Source: an uncultured Bacteroidales bacterium
Lineage (GTDB): Bacteria; Bacteroidota; Bacteroidia; Bacteroidales; Paludibacteraceae
Reading direction: 5' to 3'
Assembly: GCA_902798965.1 (NCBI GenBank)
Contig: CADBYS010000010.1
Span: 38,925-102,924 of the forward strand
DNA: 64,000 bases
The notes under the pieces are model-generated. The model saw nothing but the letters and a program-made list of their open reading frames with translations, searched no databases and was not told where the DNA came from. Positions within the stretch are counted from its first letter, which is position 1; each line of letters begins with the position of its first letter. Below are positions 56,401-64,000 of the stretch, in pieces. Both the position numbers and the translations under genes were made by a program.

Positions 56401-57773
56401 AACGCCGGGGACTCAGACTTTTGCCCTAAGAAGGTCTGAACGTAATCGGTTGAAGCGTCGTATCCGTACCATGTCTCATCAAGTCCTTGTCCTACTTTGA
56501 AGGCATAGGATTGATTTGCCGCCAGTGTGAGCGTTACCTCATTATCGGTCATAGGTGCGGCAACCGGATCCCACTCGTTCATATCGCCTATCACAGCAAA
56601 CGTCGGAGCATATTTTCTCCACGAAGCAACATTCTCACCTGAAATGTAAACGCAGTTATATGTTCCATACGCCTTCATGTCGTGCGACTGATTCCGTCTG
56701 TACGTCCAACTATTCTCAGGATTATCTCCAGGCAATCTGACGAGGTATACATCTCCCCAATTGCCTTGAGGCACATCCACATAGTACACATGGTCAACCA
56801 ATTTGGTACAATTGACCCATTCATGCGTAGATGCATTATCGAAACATGCTGCAAAACGGGAATTGTCAGCCTCCCAGCCGGGAAAATCAGCCGTATAAAG
56901 GTATATTCGTTTGCCTACCGTGAGTTTCGGCGCAAAACGGGCATACAACGTATCTGCGCTGTTGCGGGCATTAAAGGTGCACTCCGGGGTAGTTGAAACG
57001 GCATTACTGATACCGGTCTTGAACCATCCCATGAATACATATCCGTCGTTAGGTTCAGCCGTAATCGTCACTTCGCCGGTATATACGGCATCTACGTAAG
57101 CGGACGTGTCGGATGCGTTATCTATGGTAGCATAGTTATACTCATTACTAACAATGCCATGCGCGGTCATCTGATAGGCAGAGATGGTCAACATGCCGGA
57201 ATTGACCTCAGCGTGATTGTATGTGTTCCCGTCGATGGCGGTGTATTTCTTTATTGTGATGCGGTGGTTAAGGTCGGAATAGCCGCCCGTAAGATGGTTG
57301 CTCGAGGCTACGTCAATGGCTACCTCGTTGCTGTATGTACCACTTGCAGAGATGTACAGCCATGAGTCGTTTTGACCATTCGGAACATAATTGTCTTCAA
57401 CGCCAACTGTTCCTGTCATTCCGAAGCAATAGGAATTGTTATGTAGGCGATTCCATGATTGATTTCCGTTCCATCCCCAACCATTGGGATTGTCGGTAAC
57501 CGAGGCAAAGCGGGCATTGCTCACCTCTCCATCTCCCCACGAACCATTCCAATACAATAGGTTGGTATGCGCTATATGGGACATGTTTAAGCCGGCAGAA
57601 CCGTCCGACTTCTCTGGAAAGAACAAAATATACTTTGTATCTGACAGTGTCCATTGGGCATTGGTGTTGTCGAAATACACATGTGCATCCCATATGTTAT
57701 ACCCCCACAACAAACCCGCTCCTGTGAACAGGAGAAGCAGCAGAAGGATATATTTGAACCTATATTTTTGCAT
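53493..57773 (-). CDS. Large multidomain surface protein (1426 aa)
   Basis: Start: signal MQKYRFKYILLLLLLFTGAGLLWG at 57773, about 37 nt after a full promoter; the frame upstream of it is antisense to the SLC13 region. The body contains repeated carbohydrate-binding-like modules (KRIYLYTADFPGWEADNSRFAACFDN; FAVIGDMNEWDPVAAPMTDNEVTLTLAANQSYAFKVG), InlB-type stretches (VTITAEPNDGYVFMGWFKTG), a C-terminal beta-helix-like region, and an acidic linker (DDDNEDASEEEEEEE). The end KRLIDGTLYIERAQRTYNIIGIRVK resembles the C-terminal signal of the 39210-40862 protein. Function: probably adhesion or glycan binding; no catalytic motif was seen. Confidence 0.8.
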   Translation of the reverse strand: MQKYRFKYILLLLLLFTGAGLLWGYNIWDAHVYFDNTNAQWTLSDTKYILFFPEKSDGSAGLNMSHIAHTNLLYWNGSWGDGEVSNARFASVTDNPNGWGWNGNQSWNRLHNNSYCFGMTGTVGVEDNYVPNGQNDSWLYISASGTYSNEVAIDVASSNHLTGGYSDLNHRITIKKYTAIDGNTYNHAEVNSGMLTISAYQMTAHGIVSNEYNYATIDNASDTSAYVDAVYTGEVTITAEPNDGYVFMGWFKTGISNAVSTTPECTFNARNSADTLYARFAPKLTVGKRIYLYTADFPGWEADNSRFAACFDNASTHEWVNCTKLVDHVYYVDVPQGNWGDVYLVRLPGDNPENSWTYRRNQSHDMKAYGTYNCVYISGENVASWRKYAPTFAVIGDMNEWDPVAAPMTDNEVTLTLAANQSYAFKVGQGLDETWYGYDASTDYVQTFLGQKSESPALTANHHNMRILTGGESGSYTFKWNDEDKTLTVEYPDTDKPGKRYVYYENTKKWRDVYAYVYGGSGSLSFPGTIIDSVNIGGKYYHYVALGDNTSVVFSQGDGTGQDDLKNITSYLGQIYQPSKPSWKSICAITFHNEYGNKIQDGIAVTGESTVTNYAAVQTKTGVQFAGWEVNHSELLINPDGSLCANVESDDGQYTDESGKWVYEGSPDVYPQWGHTSHISGVRMNGASEEDGEFGGWSSTSNTFTIYEGVGTLDIVLSANKEYRIAVHEYGGTSHVTYNHVQSTSDGVITLQAGDASDYISFSTGDHEGLCHFTYDFASHQLQINTRLHKVIVGASEGGMDVPYTDPVYNPETTPSVTSGNYYYEGYQFRLKPVLPAEGYYLIGVFEDVNAMGHRWASAAELPGEGLGNQYYAATVPDEDYSLYACYMQTGHIYFIGRDAIDPESWDSTANWLCGRLPLITDTATIFTPARVDIDHAVAKSIILDQSGRYPAYSGGTLTIQANKGLEVTGTIRKRTESLEYTPTSPTDLVLESSAAGNATLIFENSNSCQATVQMFSKGWTTGEQGGGTWNWQLAGVPVTDATRINDYYGGYMYRWAGGEGSGWVDQTNLDEVLMPFAGYIMSYPTAENNLHTYVIDGTLVATGDKSIAIPANTSSMVITNSWTAPIYVKNITFTNSEPANIYIFNTGYAPYPDAPAKKSGERFAAGTYHAVPVSASPYTGDSLIASMQGFYVRNKTANDGTINIDYNTVVRPSGDRSINAGQMHAPQRVTDDDNEDASEEEEEEEKVEEPVVLKIYVSDSQHDDRVILLEREDFSRGFDNGWDGEKFQINAVKTAPRLFAINLTGGKEEISAIPDIDGTVIGFRPGTESDYTISFDYNGEESLYLYDNRTAESTPIDNESIYAFASVGTNEDARFVIRKIPTVATGTEQLQGDSKPQQVSKRLIDGTLYIERAQRTYNIIGIRVK

Positions 57774-57815
57774 CACATTGTTGCTTTTGGCGCGTACGCG
57801 CATAATTTGCAGACG

Positions 57816-57847
57816 CAAAGGTACTATTATTTTTTGATATATGCAAA
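57816..57847 (-). promoter_or_regulatory. Promoter of the large surface protein
   Basis: Minus strand TTTG-N20-TACCTTTG, full consensus. It fixes the start at 57773. Confidence 0.78.
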
Positions 57848-57987
57848 TATTTAAGCAAAAATTGCCGATTTTTTTATTCATAAAGGTCAAAAGTATAAAC
57901 TCGATAGCATAAATAGATGATGTTTGCGGGTTTATCTTGCAATTTTGCCGAATAAACGTGGCAAATATCACTTTTATGGGTGCAGAG

Positions 57988-58019
57988 TTTGCAAATGTCG
58001 ATTTTTTTTCGTACCTTTG
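57988..58019 (+). promoter_or_regulatory. Promoter of the SLC13 gene
   Basis: TTTG-N20-TACCTTTG, full consensus; predicted start near 58027, excluding the longer frame that begins at 57937. Confidence 0.78.
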
Positions 58020-58029
58020 TACGTTTTGT

Positions 58030-58065
58030 TTAGACATAAGACAAAAGACGAAAGACAAAAGACAA
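58030..58065. repeat. GACAAAA-type heptanucleotide repeats in the SLC13 leader
   Basis: Units GACATAA, GACAAAA, GACGAAA, GACAAAA, GACAAAT directly before the ATG at 58066. They make up nearly the whole transcript leader. Confidence 0.7.
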
Positions 58066-59871
58066 ATGGAGACATTTGAGTTTTTAGGATTCGGATTAGA
58101 CGCATGGATCACGATCGTAACGGTGTTTAGTATGTTCACGGTACTGCTGTTCACCAAGTTACGTTCCGACGTAGTGTTCCTGTGTGCTGTAGGCATATTA
58201 TTGGTGACCAACGTATTGGATACGAAGGAAGCGTTGTCGGGCGTCAGCCAGGCCTCAGTGGCCGTGGTGGGTGTGTTGTTTGTGGTGATAGCGGGCTTGA
58301 TGCACACGGGTGTGCTGCAATGGATAGTCAAGAACCTGCTCGGTACGCCCCAGACGTACACCAAAGCCGTGATGCGACTGATGTTGCCGGTAGCGGCGCT
58401 GAGCTCATTTTTGAGCAACACGACGGTCGTGGCGCTGTTTGTGAACATCGTGAAGATGTGGGCAAAGAAGCTGAACATTTCCCCCTCTAAGCTGTTGATT
58501 CCCTTGAGTTACGCCTCGGGTATGGGTGGCGTGTGTACGCTGATCGGTACGCCGCCGAACCTGATCATCAGCGGCTTGTACGAGCAGAAGACCGGCGAGG
58601 CGATGAACATCCTGGCTACCACCATCCCGGGATTGTTCTGCCTGGCGGTAGGTGTGCTGTCAATCATTGCCATGCGCAGGTTGCTGCCCAACAGGAAGTC
58701 GCCGGAATCGACCTTCGAGTCCACAGGCGATTATACGGTAGAGATGCTCGTGCCCTCCGACAACCCGCATATAGGTCAGACGGTGGGCGAACTGAAACTG
58801 AATAACCCCCGCGGCGGCAGCCTGATTGAGCTGCGTCACTTCGACGACGAGACGATCCTCTCGCCCGTGCCGGACGACGAGCCGCTGATGGGCGGTGACC
58901 GCCTGGTGTATGCGGGACAGATTGCCGAACTGCTGGAGATGGAGAAGTCGCACGGCTTGGTGAATGCCGACCATCATGTGTTCCACTACGAGGATGCGCC
59001 CAAGGGCAAGAACCACCTGCGCACGGCGTATCTGACCTTCGGCAGCCGGCTGATCGGCACCACGATGGGCACGAACGGCTTCGAGCAGGAACATGGCGTG
59101 ACGCTGGTGGCTGTGAGCCGCCGAGGCAGCCGTATAGAGCAGATGCCCCGCGAGGTAGTGCTGCAAGCAGGCGATACGCTGCTGCTGGAGTGCGTCAAGG
59201 AGCTGAAGACCGATACGAAAGCTATGAGTCAGGATCTGCAATTCTTCGAGTCGGACGATATACCGAACATCGGTGCGGGCACGATCGTCTCCAGCCTGAT
59301 CATGATAGCCATGGTGGCATTGTCGGCGTTTGGCGTGTTGCCGCTGCTGCATAGTGCAGTGCTGGCGGTATTTGCGATGCTGATCTTCCGCTGCTGCTCG
59401 CCTGAGCAGGCTATGCGCGCCATCAACTGGGATATACTGATGATCTTTGCCTGCAGCGCCGTGCTGGGCTTGGCGATACAGAAGACCGGCATAGCCGAGC
59501 GCATGGCTACCGGCATCCTGGATATATGCGGCACGAACCCGATCGTGGTGATGACCGCCATCTGCTTTGCCGGCACGTTTATCACCGAGTTCATATCGAA
59601 CACGGCAGCCGGTGCAATGTTCTTCCCCATCATGTACGAGGCAGCGGAGAAACTGGGCTACGAACCCTTCCCGTTCCTCATCGCCCTGATGATTGCCGTG
59701 AGCAGCAGTTTTGCTACGCCTATCGGTTCGCCGACGCACATGCTGGTGTACGGCCCCGGCGGTTACCGGTTCAGCGACTTCCTGAAGGTGGGACTGCTGA
59801 TGAACCTCATCATCCTGGCAGCGAACATACTGATAGTTAACCTGGTCTATCCGCTTACGCCGCTGCCCTGA
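58066..59871 (+). CDS. SLC13-family permease with TrkA_C domains
   Basis: A 601-residue transporter with about eleven membrane helices and two TrkA_C domains between the halves (residues ~215-385: VEMLVPSDNPHIGQTVGELKLNNPRGGSLIELRHFD; GTTMGTNGFEQEHGVTLVAVSRRGSRIEQMPREVVLQAGDTLLLE). Helical hairpin signatures are SNTTVVALFVNIV, GTPPNLIISGLY and SNTAAGAMFFPIM. Members move dicarboxylates, sulfate or other anions with Na+; the substrate cannot be read. Followed by a CPA2 antiporter gene. Confidence 0.9.
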   Translation: METFEFLGFGLDAWITIVTVFSMFTVLLFTKLRSDVVFLCAVGILLVTNVLDTKEALSGVSQASVAVVGVLFVVIAGLMHTGVLQWIVKNLLGTPQTYTKAVMRLMLPVAALSSFLSNTTVVALFVNIVKMWAKKLNISPSKLLIPLSYASGMGGVCTLIGTPPNLIISGLYEQKTGEAMNILATTIPGLFCLAVGVLSIIAMRRLLPNRKSPESTFESTGDYTVEMLVPSDNPHIGQTVGELKLNNPRGGSLIELRHFDDETILSPVPDDEPLMGGDRLVYAGQIAELLEMEKSHGLVNADHHVFHYEDAPKGKNHLRTAYLTFGSRLIGTTMGTNGFEQEHGVTLVAVSRRGSRIEQMPREVVLQAGDTLLLECVKELKTDTKAMSQDLQFFESDDIPNIGAGTIVSSLIMIAMVALSAFGVLPLLHSAVLAVFAMLIFRCCSPEQAMRAINWDILMIFACSAVLGLAIQKTGIAERMATGILDICGTNPIVVMTAICFAGTFITEFISNTAAGAMFFPIMYEAAEKLGYEPFPFLIALMIAVSSSFATPIGSPTHMLVYGPGGYRFSDFLKVGLLMNLIILAANILIVNLVYPLTPLP

Positions 59872-59921
59872 TAACTGAATACTGACAACTGAATACTGAC
59901 AACTGAATACTGAAAACTAAA
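59872..59921. repeat. CTGAATA/CTGACAA heptanucleotide repeats
   Basis: Six or more 7-mers (CTGATAA, CTGAATA, CTGACAA, CTGAATA, CTGACAA, CTGAATA, CTGAAAA) fill the gap between the two transporter genes. Confidence 0.75.
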
Positions 59922-59933
59922 ATTTTTGAATAT

Positions 59934-61307
59934 ATGGTACACGATTTGTATGTGTTAATGATCACAGCAGGTATCGTTAGTCTGCTGTTCAAACTGATGA
60001 AACAACCAGTGGTGCTGGGTTACATCGTCGCCGGTGTGTTGGTAGGTCCGAACCTGTTCGGTGAGAACCTGGTGAGCCACGAGAACGTGGAGGCCTGGGG
60101 AAACATCGGTGTGTTGTTCGTGCTGTTCTGCATCGGTCTGGAGTTCCGCCTCAAGAACCTGTTCGAGAGTGGCAAGGTGGCTATAGTAGGCGCTGCAACG
60201 ATCATCATCGGTATGTTGCTGCTGGGCTACGGCGCAGGGCGTTTCGCGCTGCTGGATAACATGAACTCCCTGTTCCTGGCTGCTATGCTCTGTATGTCGA
60301 GTACGACCATCGTGATGAAAGCCGTGGACGAGGCAGGACTGAGCAAGGCACGTTTCGTAAAGGGCGCTACGAGCATCCTGATCTTCGAGGATATAGTAGC
60401 CGTGGTGCTGTTGGTATTGCTGTCGAGCATTGCCGTGTCGAATAACTTCGAGGGCACAGAACTGCTCAAGAAAGTAGGTGTGCTGGCGGTGACGCTGGTT
60501 GTTTGGTTCGTGGTAGGTATATTGATCATCCCGACGTTCCTCCGCTGGGTTCGTCCGCACCTGAACGACGAGACGCTGATCATCCTGGCGCTGGGTTTGT
60601 GCCTGGGTATGGTGCTCACCGCCGAGGAGGCAGGGTTCAGTAGTGCACTGGGTGCATTCGTTATGGGTATGGTGCTGGCTGAGACGCTCGAGGCGCACCG
60701 CATCGAGAAACTGATGGCGCCGCTCAAGAACGTGTTTGCCGCTATCTTCTTTGTATCGGTAGGCATGATGATCAACCCCGCGTCGCTGGTAACGTACTGG
60801 TCGTCAATCCTGTATGTGTCGGTAGTGATCATCGTAGGTATGATCGTGTTCGGCACCTTAGGCTGCTGGTGGGGTGGTGCAACGTTCAAGGACTCGATGC
60901 TCACGGGCTTCTCGTTCGTGCAGATCGGTGAGTTCTCGTTCATCATTGCCGGTCTGGGCTCCAAGCTCGGCGTGACCGATCCGGTTGTTTATCCTATCAT
61001 CGTGGCAGCGAGTGTGCTCACTACCTTCCTCACGCCGTACATCATGAAGGCTACCGTGCCGTGCTATAACTTCCTGTACAACCACGCCTCGCAGAACTTT
61101 AAAGCCAAGATCGACAAACGCGAAGAGCAGGTTGCTGCGGCTGAGCAGACGGCTACGGGTGGCGATTCCAAGGAGTCGTTCATGTCGCATTCCGACCAGG
61201 TACAGCATGCCCTGCGTCACACCTTGGTTACCAAGCATGTGGTTAAGCTCTTCTACCGGAACATGAGCGAGAACGACAAGCCGCATGCCGAGGAGGCAAA
61301 AGACTAA
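59934..61307 (+). CDS. CPA2-family cation:proton antiporter (Kef/NapA type)
   Basis: A 457-residue protein with about twelve membrane helices and the CPA2 pattern: FKLMKQPVVLGYIVAGVLVGPNLFG, NIGVLFVLFCIGLEF, SSTTIVMKAVDEAG, ILIFEDIVAVVLLVLLSS (the DxxAV-type ion site) and FSSALGAFVMGMVLAET. It lacks the C-terminal TrkA-N domain of KefB/KefC and ends in a hydrophilic tail (EEQVAAAEQTATGGDSKE). It probably exchanges K+ or Na+ for protons. Its stop overlaps the end of a convergent AraC-like gene fragment. Confidence 0.92.
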   Translation: MVHDLYVLMITAGIVSLLFKLMKQPVVLGYIVAGVLVGPNLFGENLVSHENVEAWGNIGVLFVLFCIGLEFRLKNLFESGKVAIVGAATIIIGMLLLGYGAGRFALLDNMNSLFLAAMLCMSSTTIVMKAVDEAGLSKARFVKGATSILIFEDIVAVVLLVLLSSIAVSNNFEGTELLKKVGVLAVTLVVWFVVGILIIPTFLRWVRPHLNDETLIILALGLCLGMVLTAEEAGFSSALGAFVMGMVLAETLEAHRIEKLMAPLKNVFAAIFFVSVGMMINPASLVTYWSSILYVSVVIIVGMIVFGTLGCWWGGATFKDSMLTGFSFVQIGEFSFIIAGLGSKLGVTDPVVYPIIVAASVLTTFLTPYIMKATVPCYNFLYNHASQNFKAKIDKREEQVAAAEQTATGGDSKESFMSHSDQVQHALRHTLVTKHVVKLFYRNMSENDKPHAEEAKD

Positions 61308-61440
61308 TCTGTAGCACTTTCGCGGTACTCGGTAGGAGTCTTACCGGTATTTGCTTTAAAACTCTTGGAGAAGTAACGGGGGTCGCTGAAGCCGCAGGCG
61401 TAAGCGACCTCTTTTGCTGCCAAGTCGGTGGTACGCAGGT
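61304..61440 (-). pseudogene. C-terminal fragment of an AraC-type regulator
   Basis: Minus strand reads LRTTDLAAKEVAYACGFSD..., then PRYFSKSFKANTGKTPTEYRES, ending in a stop. This is the last ~44 residues of an AraC/XylS HTH domain, as found at the end of hybrid two-component or AraC regulators. The rest of the gene is missing: at 61435-61440 the sequence changes into a transporter fragment on the other strand. Confidence 0.8.
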
Positions 61441-61845
61441 GCGTCCGTAGGTGCCTTGGCTGCTCCGGCTACTATCCCTCTGCTCGCCAAGAGCCTCGGT
61501 TGGGAGATGGCATTTATCATCATCGGTATTGTCGGTGCAGCGCACCAGAGCTGGTCGGCGAACATCTTCTCCACTACAGGTGATATGTTCCCCAAGTCGG
61601 CTGTTGCTACCATCACCGGTATCGGCGCCATGGCGGGTGGTGTAGGTTCGTTCCTGATTAACAAAGGTTCGGGTATGCTCTTCGACCACGCTGCCAACTT
61701 AGGTGAAGCGTTCCAATTCGCAGGCTTCACCGGCAAACCTGCCGGCTACATGATCATCTTCTGTATCTGCGCTGTTGCTTACCTCATCGGCTGGAGCGTC
61801 ATGAAGACTCTCGTGCCCAAGTACCAACCCGTTATCGTAAAATAA
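61435..61845 (+). pseudogene. Truncated MFS (hexuronate-type) transporter with an internal deletion
   Basis: Reads AGASVGALAAPATIPLLAK then SLGWEMAFIIIGIVG, typical of helices 5-6 of ExuT-like transporters, and passes without a break into AHQSWSANIFSTTGDMFPKSAVATITGIGAMAGGVGS, which normally lies about 150 residues later (helices 10-11). The first ~150 residues and a ~150-residue central block are absent. The 5' end joins the AraC fragment. A terminator follows. Confidence 0.78.
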
Positions 61846-61867
61846 TCGGCATTGATTCTCATACAGC

Positions 61868-61898
61868 AAACGACTCACTCCGGTGGGTCGTTTGTTTT
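61868..61898 (+). terminator. Terminator after the MFS fragment
   Basis: AAACGACTCAC and GTGGGTCGTTT form a stem with a 4-nt loop, followed by TTTGTTTT. Confidence 0.8.
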
Positions 61899-62150
61899 AT
61901 ATGTGCCATTTTCCTCGTCCCCCGCCTTTGCTTGTTTGCACTCCGGTAGCGCTCCCTCTAAACGAAGTTTCCCTCTAATACCTTGGGACCCCCGCAAATT
62001 GTTAACCCTTCCAATCCCTAACGCGGGGAAGAAAAATGGTTCAATCAATTATAAATTGATAGTATTCATTAAATTTTGTAGTTTTTTCTTCGAATTGTAC
62101 AAATACCGTTTTTTATAAATTGCGAGTATATATTGATAATTACATAAATA
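61899..62150. other. Gene-free AT-rich gap
   Basis: No supported gene. The last 100 bases are AT-rich and probably hold the promoter of the next gene, but no clean TTTG-N20-TAnnTTTG was found. Confidence 0.5.
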
Positions 62151-63258
62151 ATGAAGAAAACCTACACTCAGCCACGCGTAGAGACCGTGGCAACCACTCC
62201 GCAGCAGATCCTCTGCGCCAGCGGAGGTATCAAAGCGCAAATCTCCGGTTATAATCAGAACACCGGCGGCGGATTTATCCAACCCGTCATCATGGGCATC
62301 GTCTGCTCGTCGCTGCTTTTCCTCGGCACGGCGTGCAGCACCAACAACACCCCCGACCAGCCCAAGCAGCAGGCGGAACTCAAGCCCCGCACGCTGATAG
62401 TGACGGAAGTCGAAAGTCACGGGGTCCCCACAAGCCTGCACAGTGGGGTCGCAGGCGACGATCACGGAGAACGGGGATGTGCTCGATGCCCTATGGGATG
62501 CAGGCGACGAGGTGTTCTACCGCAATCTGAGTTATAGCTATGACTACTATGAAGACGATGAAGAAAAACCCCTCTTCGGCGTCCTCGAAGCGGACAAGGC
62601 GGAGCGTATAGCATCTTTCGCGGGTGACCGCGTATGGTGTGCGAAAGACGACCAATTGGCACTCATCTATCCGAAGATTGATAAGTCGGCAATCGATGTC
62701 TCGCTTGTGGAGAGCCAACTGACAGCGAGCTATACCATCTCCGTAGCCGGACAGGACGGTTCGTTGGCAACCTTGGCGAAGGATTTCCACCATATATACG
62801 GTATCGCGAGTGTAGTGTCCGTCACGGAGACCACCGCCAATGCGGAATTGGCTGAGATGAAGAGCCTGATGACGGTTTGTAAGTTCTCCTTTGAGGATAA
62901 AGACCATCCGGGTACGTCGCTCCCGATCAGCACGCTTGAAATCAAAAGAGGCGGCGAAGCCTACTACGTCGGCACTTATCCGCAGAAGGGTACGGTGTAC
63001 ATCGCGCAGAACGTATCCGCATGGGATGTATCCGTAGATCCGGACTGGAAAACCACCGGCGAAGGCGGCACCCCCCTCACCATTGACACCAAAGGGGTAA
63101 ATCCGACGGAGGTCTATGTAGCGCTGTTCCCGGACATGGGAGCAACCTATTCCTTCACCGTCATCAGCGGAGGGAATACCTATACCGGCGAGGCTACCGC
63201 CGCCCTCAACGAAGGCGAGTTTGTGCCTGCCACCGGGCTCAAACTCACGAAGAACTAA
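62151..63258 (+). pseudogene. Fimbrillin-like lipoprotein gene with a frameshift
   Basis: Frame 1 begins MKKTYTQPRVETVATTPQQI, a type of short Bacteroidales peptide, and runs directly into a lipoprotein signal (MGIVCSSLLFLGTACSTNN, ATG 62292) and LKPRTLIVTEVESHG, then loses sense. Frame 2 (from about 62404) continues with ATITENGDVLDALWDAGDEVFYRNLSY and a full beta-rich fimbrillin-like body to 63258. The switch is between about 62410 and 62450, at a GTCCCCAC/GTGGGGTC inverted repeat. Either a real frameshift or an assembly error; frame 2 alone could start at a GTG (62443) without a signal peptide. Confidence 0.68.
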
Positions 63259-63301
63259 AGAGCAAAATAAGAGAATTTGACATAACAAAACAACAACATT
63301 T

Positions 63302-64000
63302 ATGAAAACAAAATCGACAGTCGGAAGACTGATTACTTACTTTTCGAAGTGGCGCGAGAGTGTGGAACAATATGATCACGGATGATGGCGGAGGAGAAGT
63401 GCGTTTCAGGGGGCAGAATTATAACGCTCTCGGTTACAATTGGAGTTATGCGTATTACAAATTCAAAACAAATAAGACCTTCAATCCCGCTAACGACCAA
63501 TTCTATTGGGAATTCAATATGTATGTGAATTATGGTTTTCGCGTCAAAGGAGGTACGATGGATTACTACGTGGAGACAGCCTATAAGGGGGAAATCTATG
63601 TCATGACTCCTGACAGTCAGGCACATACGATAGCCCATTGGGAGAGAGCAAAAGGTCACCCATGTTGTCCCTTAGAAGCTTATGATATATCCTACAACAT
63701 CACCGACAGCACATGGGGGTACATCTATGTTTCCAATATCTCCGATCATAATATAACCATACAATATATGCCTTCTTCCAGAGCCGCTGAAGATGGCGTG
63801 ATATGTATTATGATGAAAGAGAGCGTAATAAATTATAGTGAAGAAATCGGCTGGGTGCAGTATGAGAAGAGCATCAACTGCTCGGCTCTCAAAGAGGATT
63901 TTCCGATGCCGAAGCTCTCTTCCGTATCATGGGGCACGGACGGCACCGTGCGGGGCGTGGCGACGAATGTTCCGGACAAACGCTCTGACAACCGCTTCAA
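63302..64000 (+). CDS. Partial surface-protein gene, open at the window end, with an apparent 5' frameshift
   Basis: An ATG at 63302 reads MKTKSTVGRLIT and then stops at 63383. The next frame carries LLTFRSGARVWNN and continues from an in-frame ATG (63372) through 209 codons to the window edge without a stop (ITDDGGGEVRFRGQNYNALGYNWSYAYYKF...YVETAYKGEIYVMTPDSQ...). The two pieces look like the halves of one signal peptide joined across a small deletion near 63333-63345. The body resembles N-terminal parts of Bacteroidales surface proteins. It is aromatic-rich with no recognised domain. Confidence 0.55.

Noticed and set aside
57774-58478. Upstream extension of the large surface-protein frame
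   Set aside because: It runs antisense to the SLC13 gene and through both promoters; the signal peptide at 57773 fits the predicted transcript.

Overview
The window looks like a chromosomal segment of a gut- or rumen-type member of the Bacteroidales (Bacteroidota). The evidence is a SusC/SusD polysaccharide utilisation locus, Bacteroidota-only families (DUF3276, DUF4831, DUF4835/PorD, DUF4924, DUF4105), a BspA-like leucine-rich-repeat protein, and thirteen promoters of the Bacteroidota type TTTG-N19/20-TAnnTTTG. No rRNA, CRISPR array, complete prophage or insertion sequence was seen. There is one tRNA gene (Gln, UUG).

Layout. 1-650 holds only repeats. 650-2550 carries two toxin-antitoxin-like pairs. 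2.7-11.9 kb is a minus-strand housekeeping run (YggS, a phosphodiesterase-like protein, DUF4105/Lnb-like, a PAP2-like membrane protein, sigma-54, a DegT aminotransferase, YbbR, YajC, NusB). 12.1-14.7 kb is a plus-strand trio (DUF3276, MnmA, M23 peptidase). 14.9-33.3 kb is a nearly continuous minus-strand run: a DUF2723 membrane protein, PrmA, RecQ, then a compact group (PrsW, HPr-kinase-like ATPase, Ser-His S26 peptidase, PqqD-like protein, truncated glycosyltransferase), then RarA, RecN, PorD, DUF4831, AroE, TilS, a hemerythrin/LuxR regulator and a GNAT enzyme. 33.8-39.0 kb has the BspA-like protein, a 50-residue protein and an AAA/DUF4143 ATPase. 39.2-49.6 kb is a glycan locus (secreted binding protein, SusC, SusD, GH144-like enzyme, GH3), which from family content probably handles beta-1,2-glucan or sophorose-type sugars. 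49.5-52.2 kb is Nth, DUF4924, Pth, L25 and tRNA-Gln. 52.6-61.3 kb has small envelope proteins, a 1426-residue surface protein, and SLC13 and CPA2 transporters. 61.3-64.0 kb is a patchwork of truncated and frameshifted gene pieces.

The most unusual signal is the density of dispersed repeats. (1) A ~92-bp palindromic element occurs four times. Each copy fills the gap between two minus-strand genes, always in the same orientation, 9-24 nt before the next start codon, and each contains a short open frame and a duplicated pairing arm. (2) Heptanucleotide-period repeats of several sequence families fill gaps between genes and also lie in frame inside at least six coding sequences (yggS, the DUF4105 gene, the DUF2723 gene twice, prmA, recQ, the luxR-type regulator). 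(3) A GC-rich palindromic element is intergenic near recQ and in frame inside aroE. (4) Larger MITE-like elements sit inside the glycan locus and near tRNA-Gln.

All functions come from motif reading of the translated sequence. No database search was possible.
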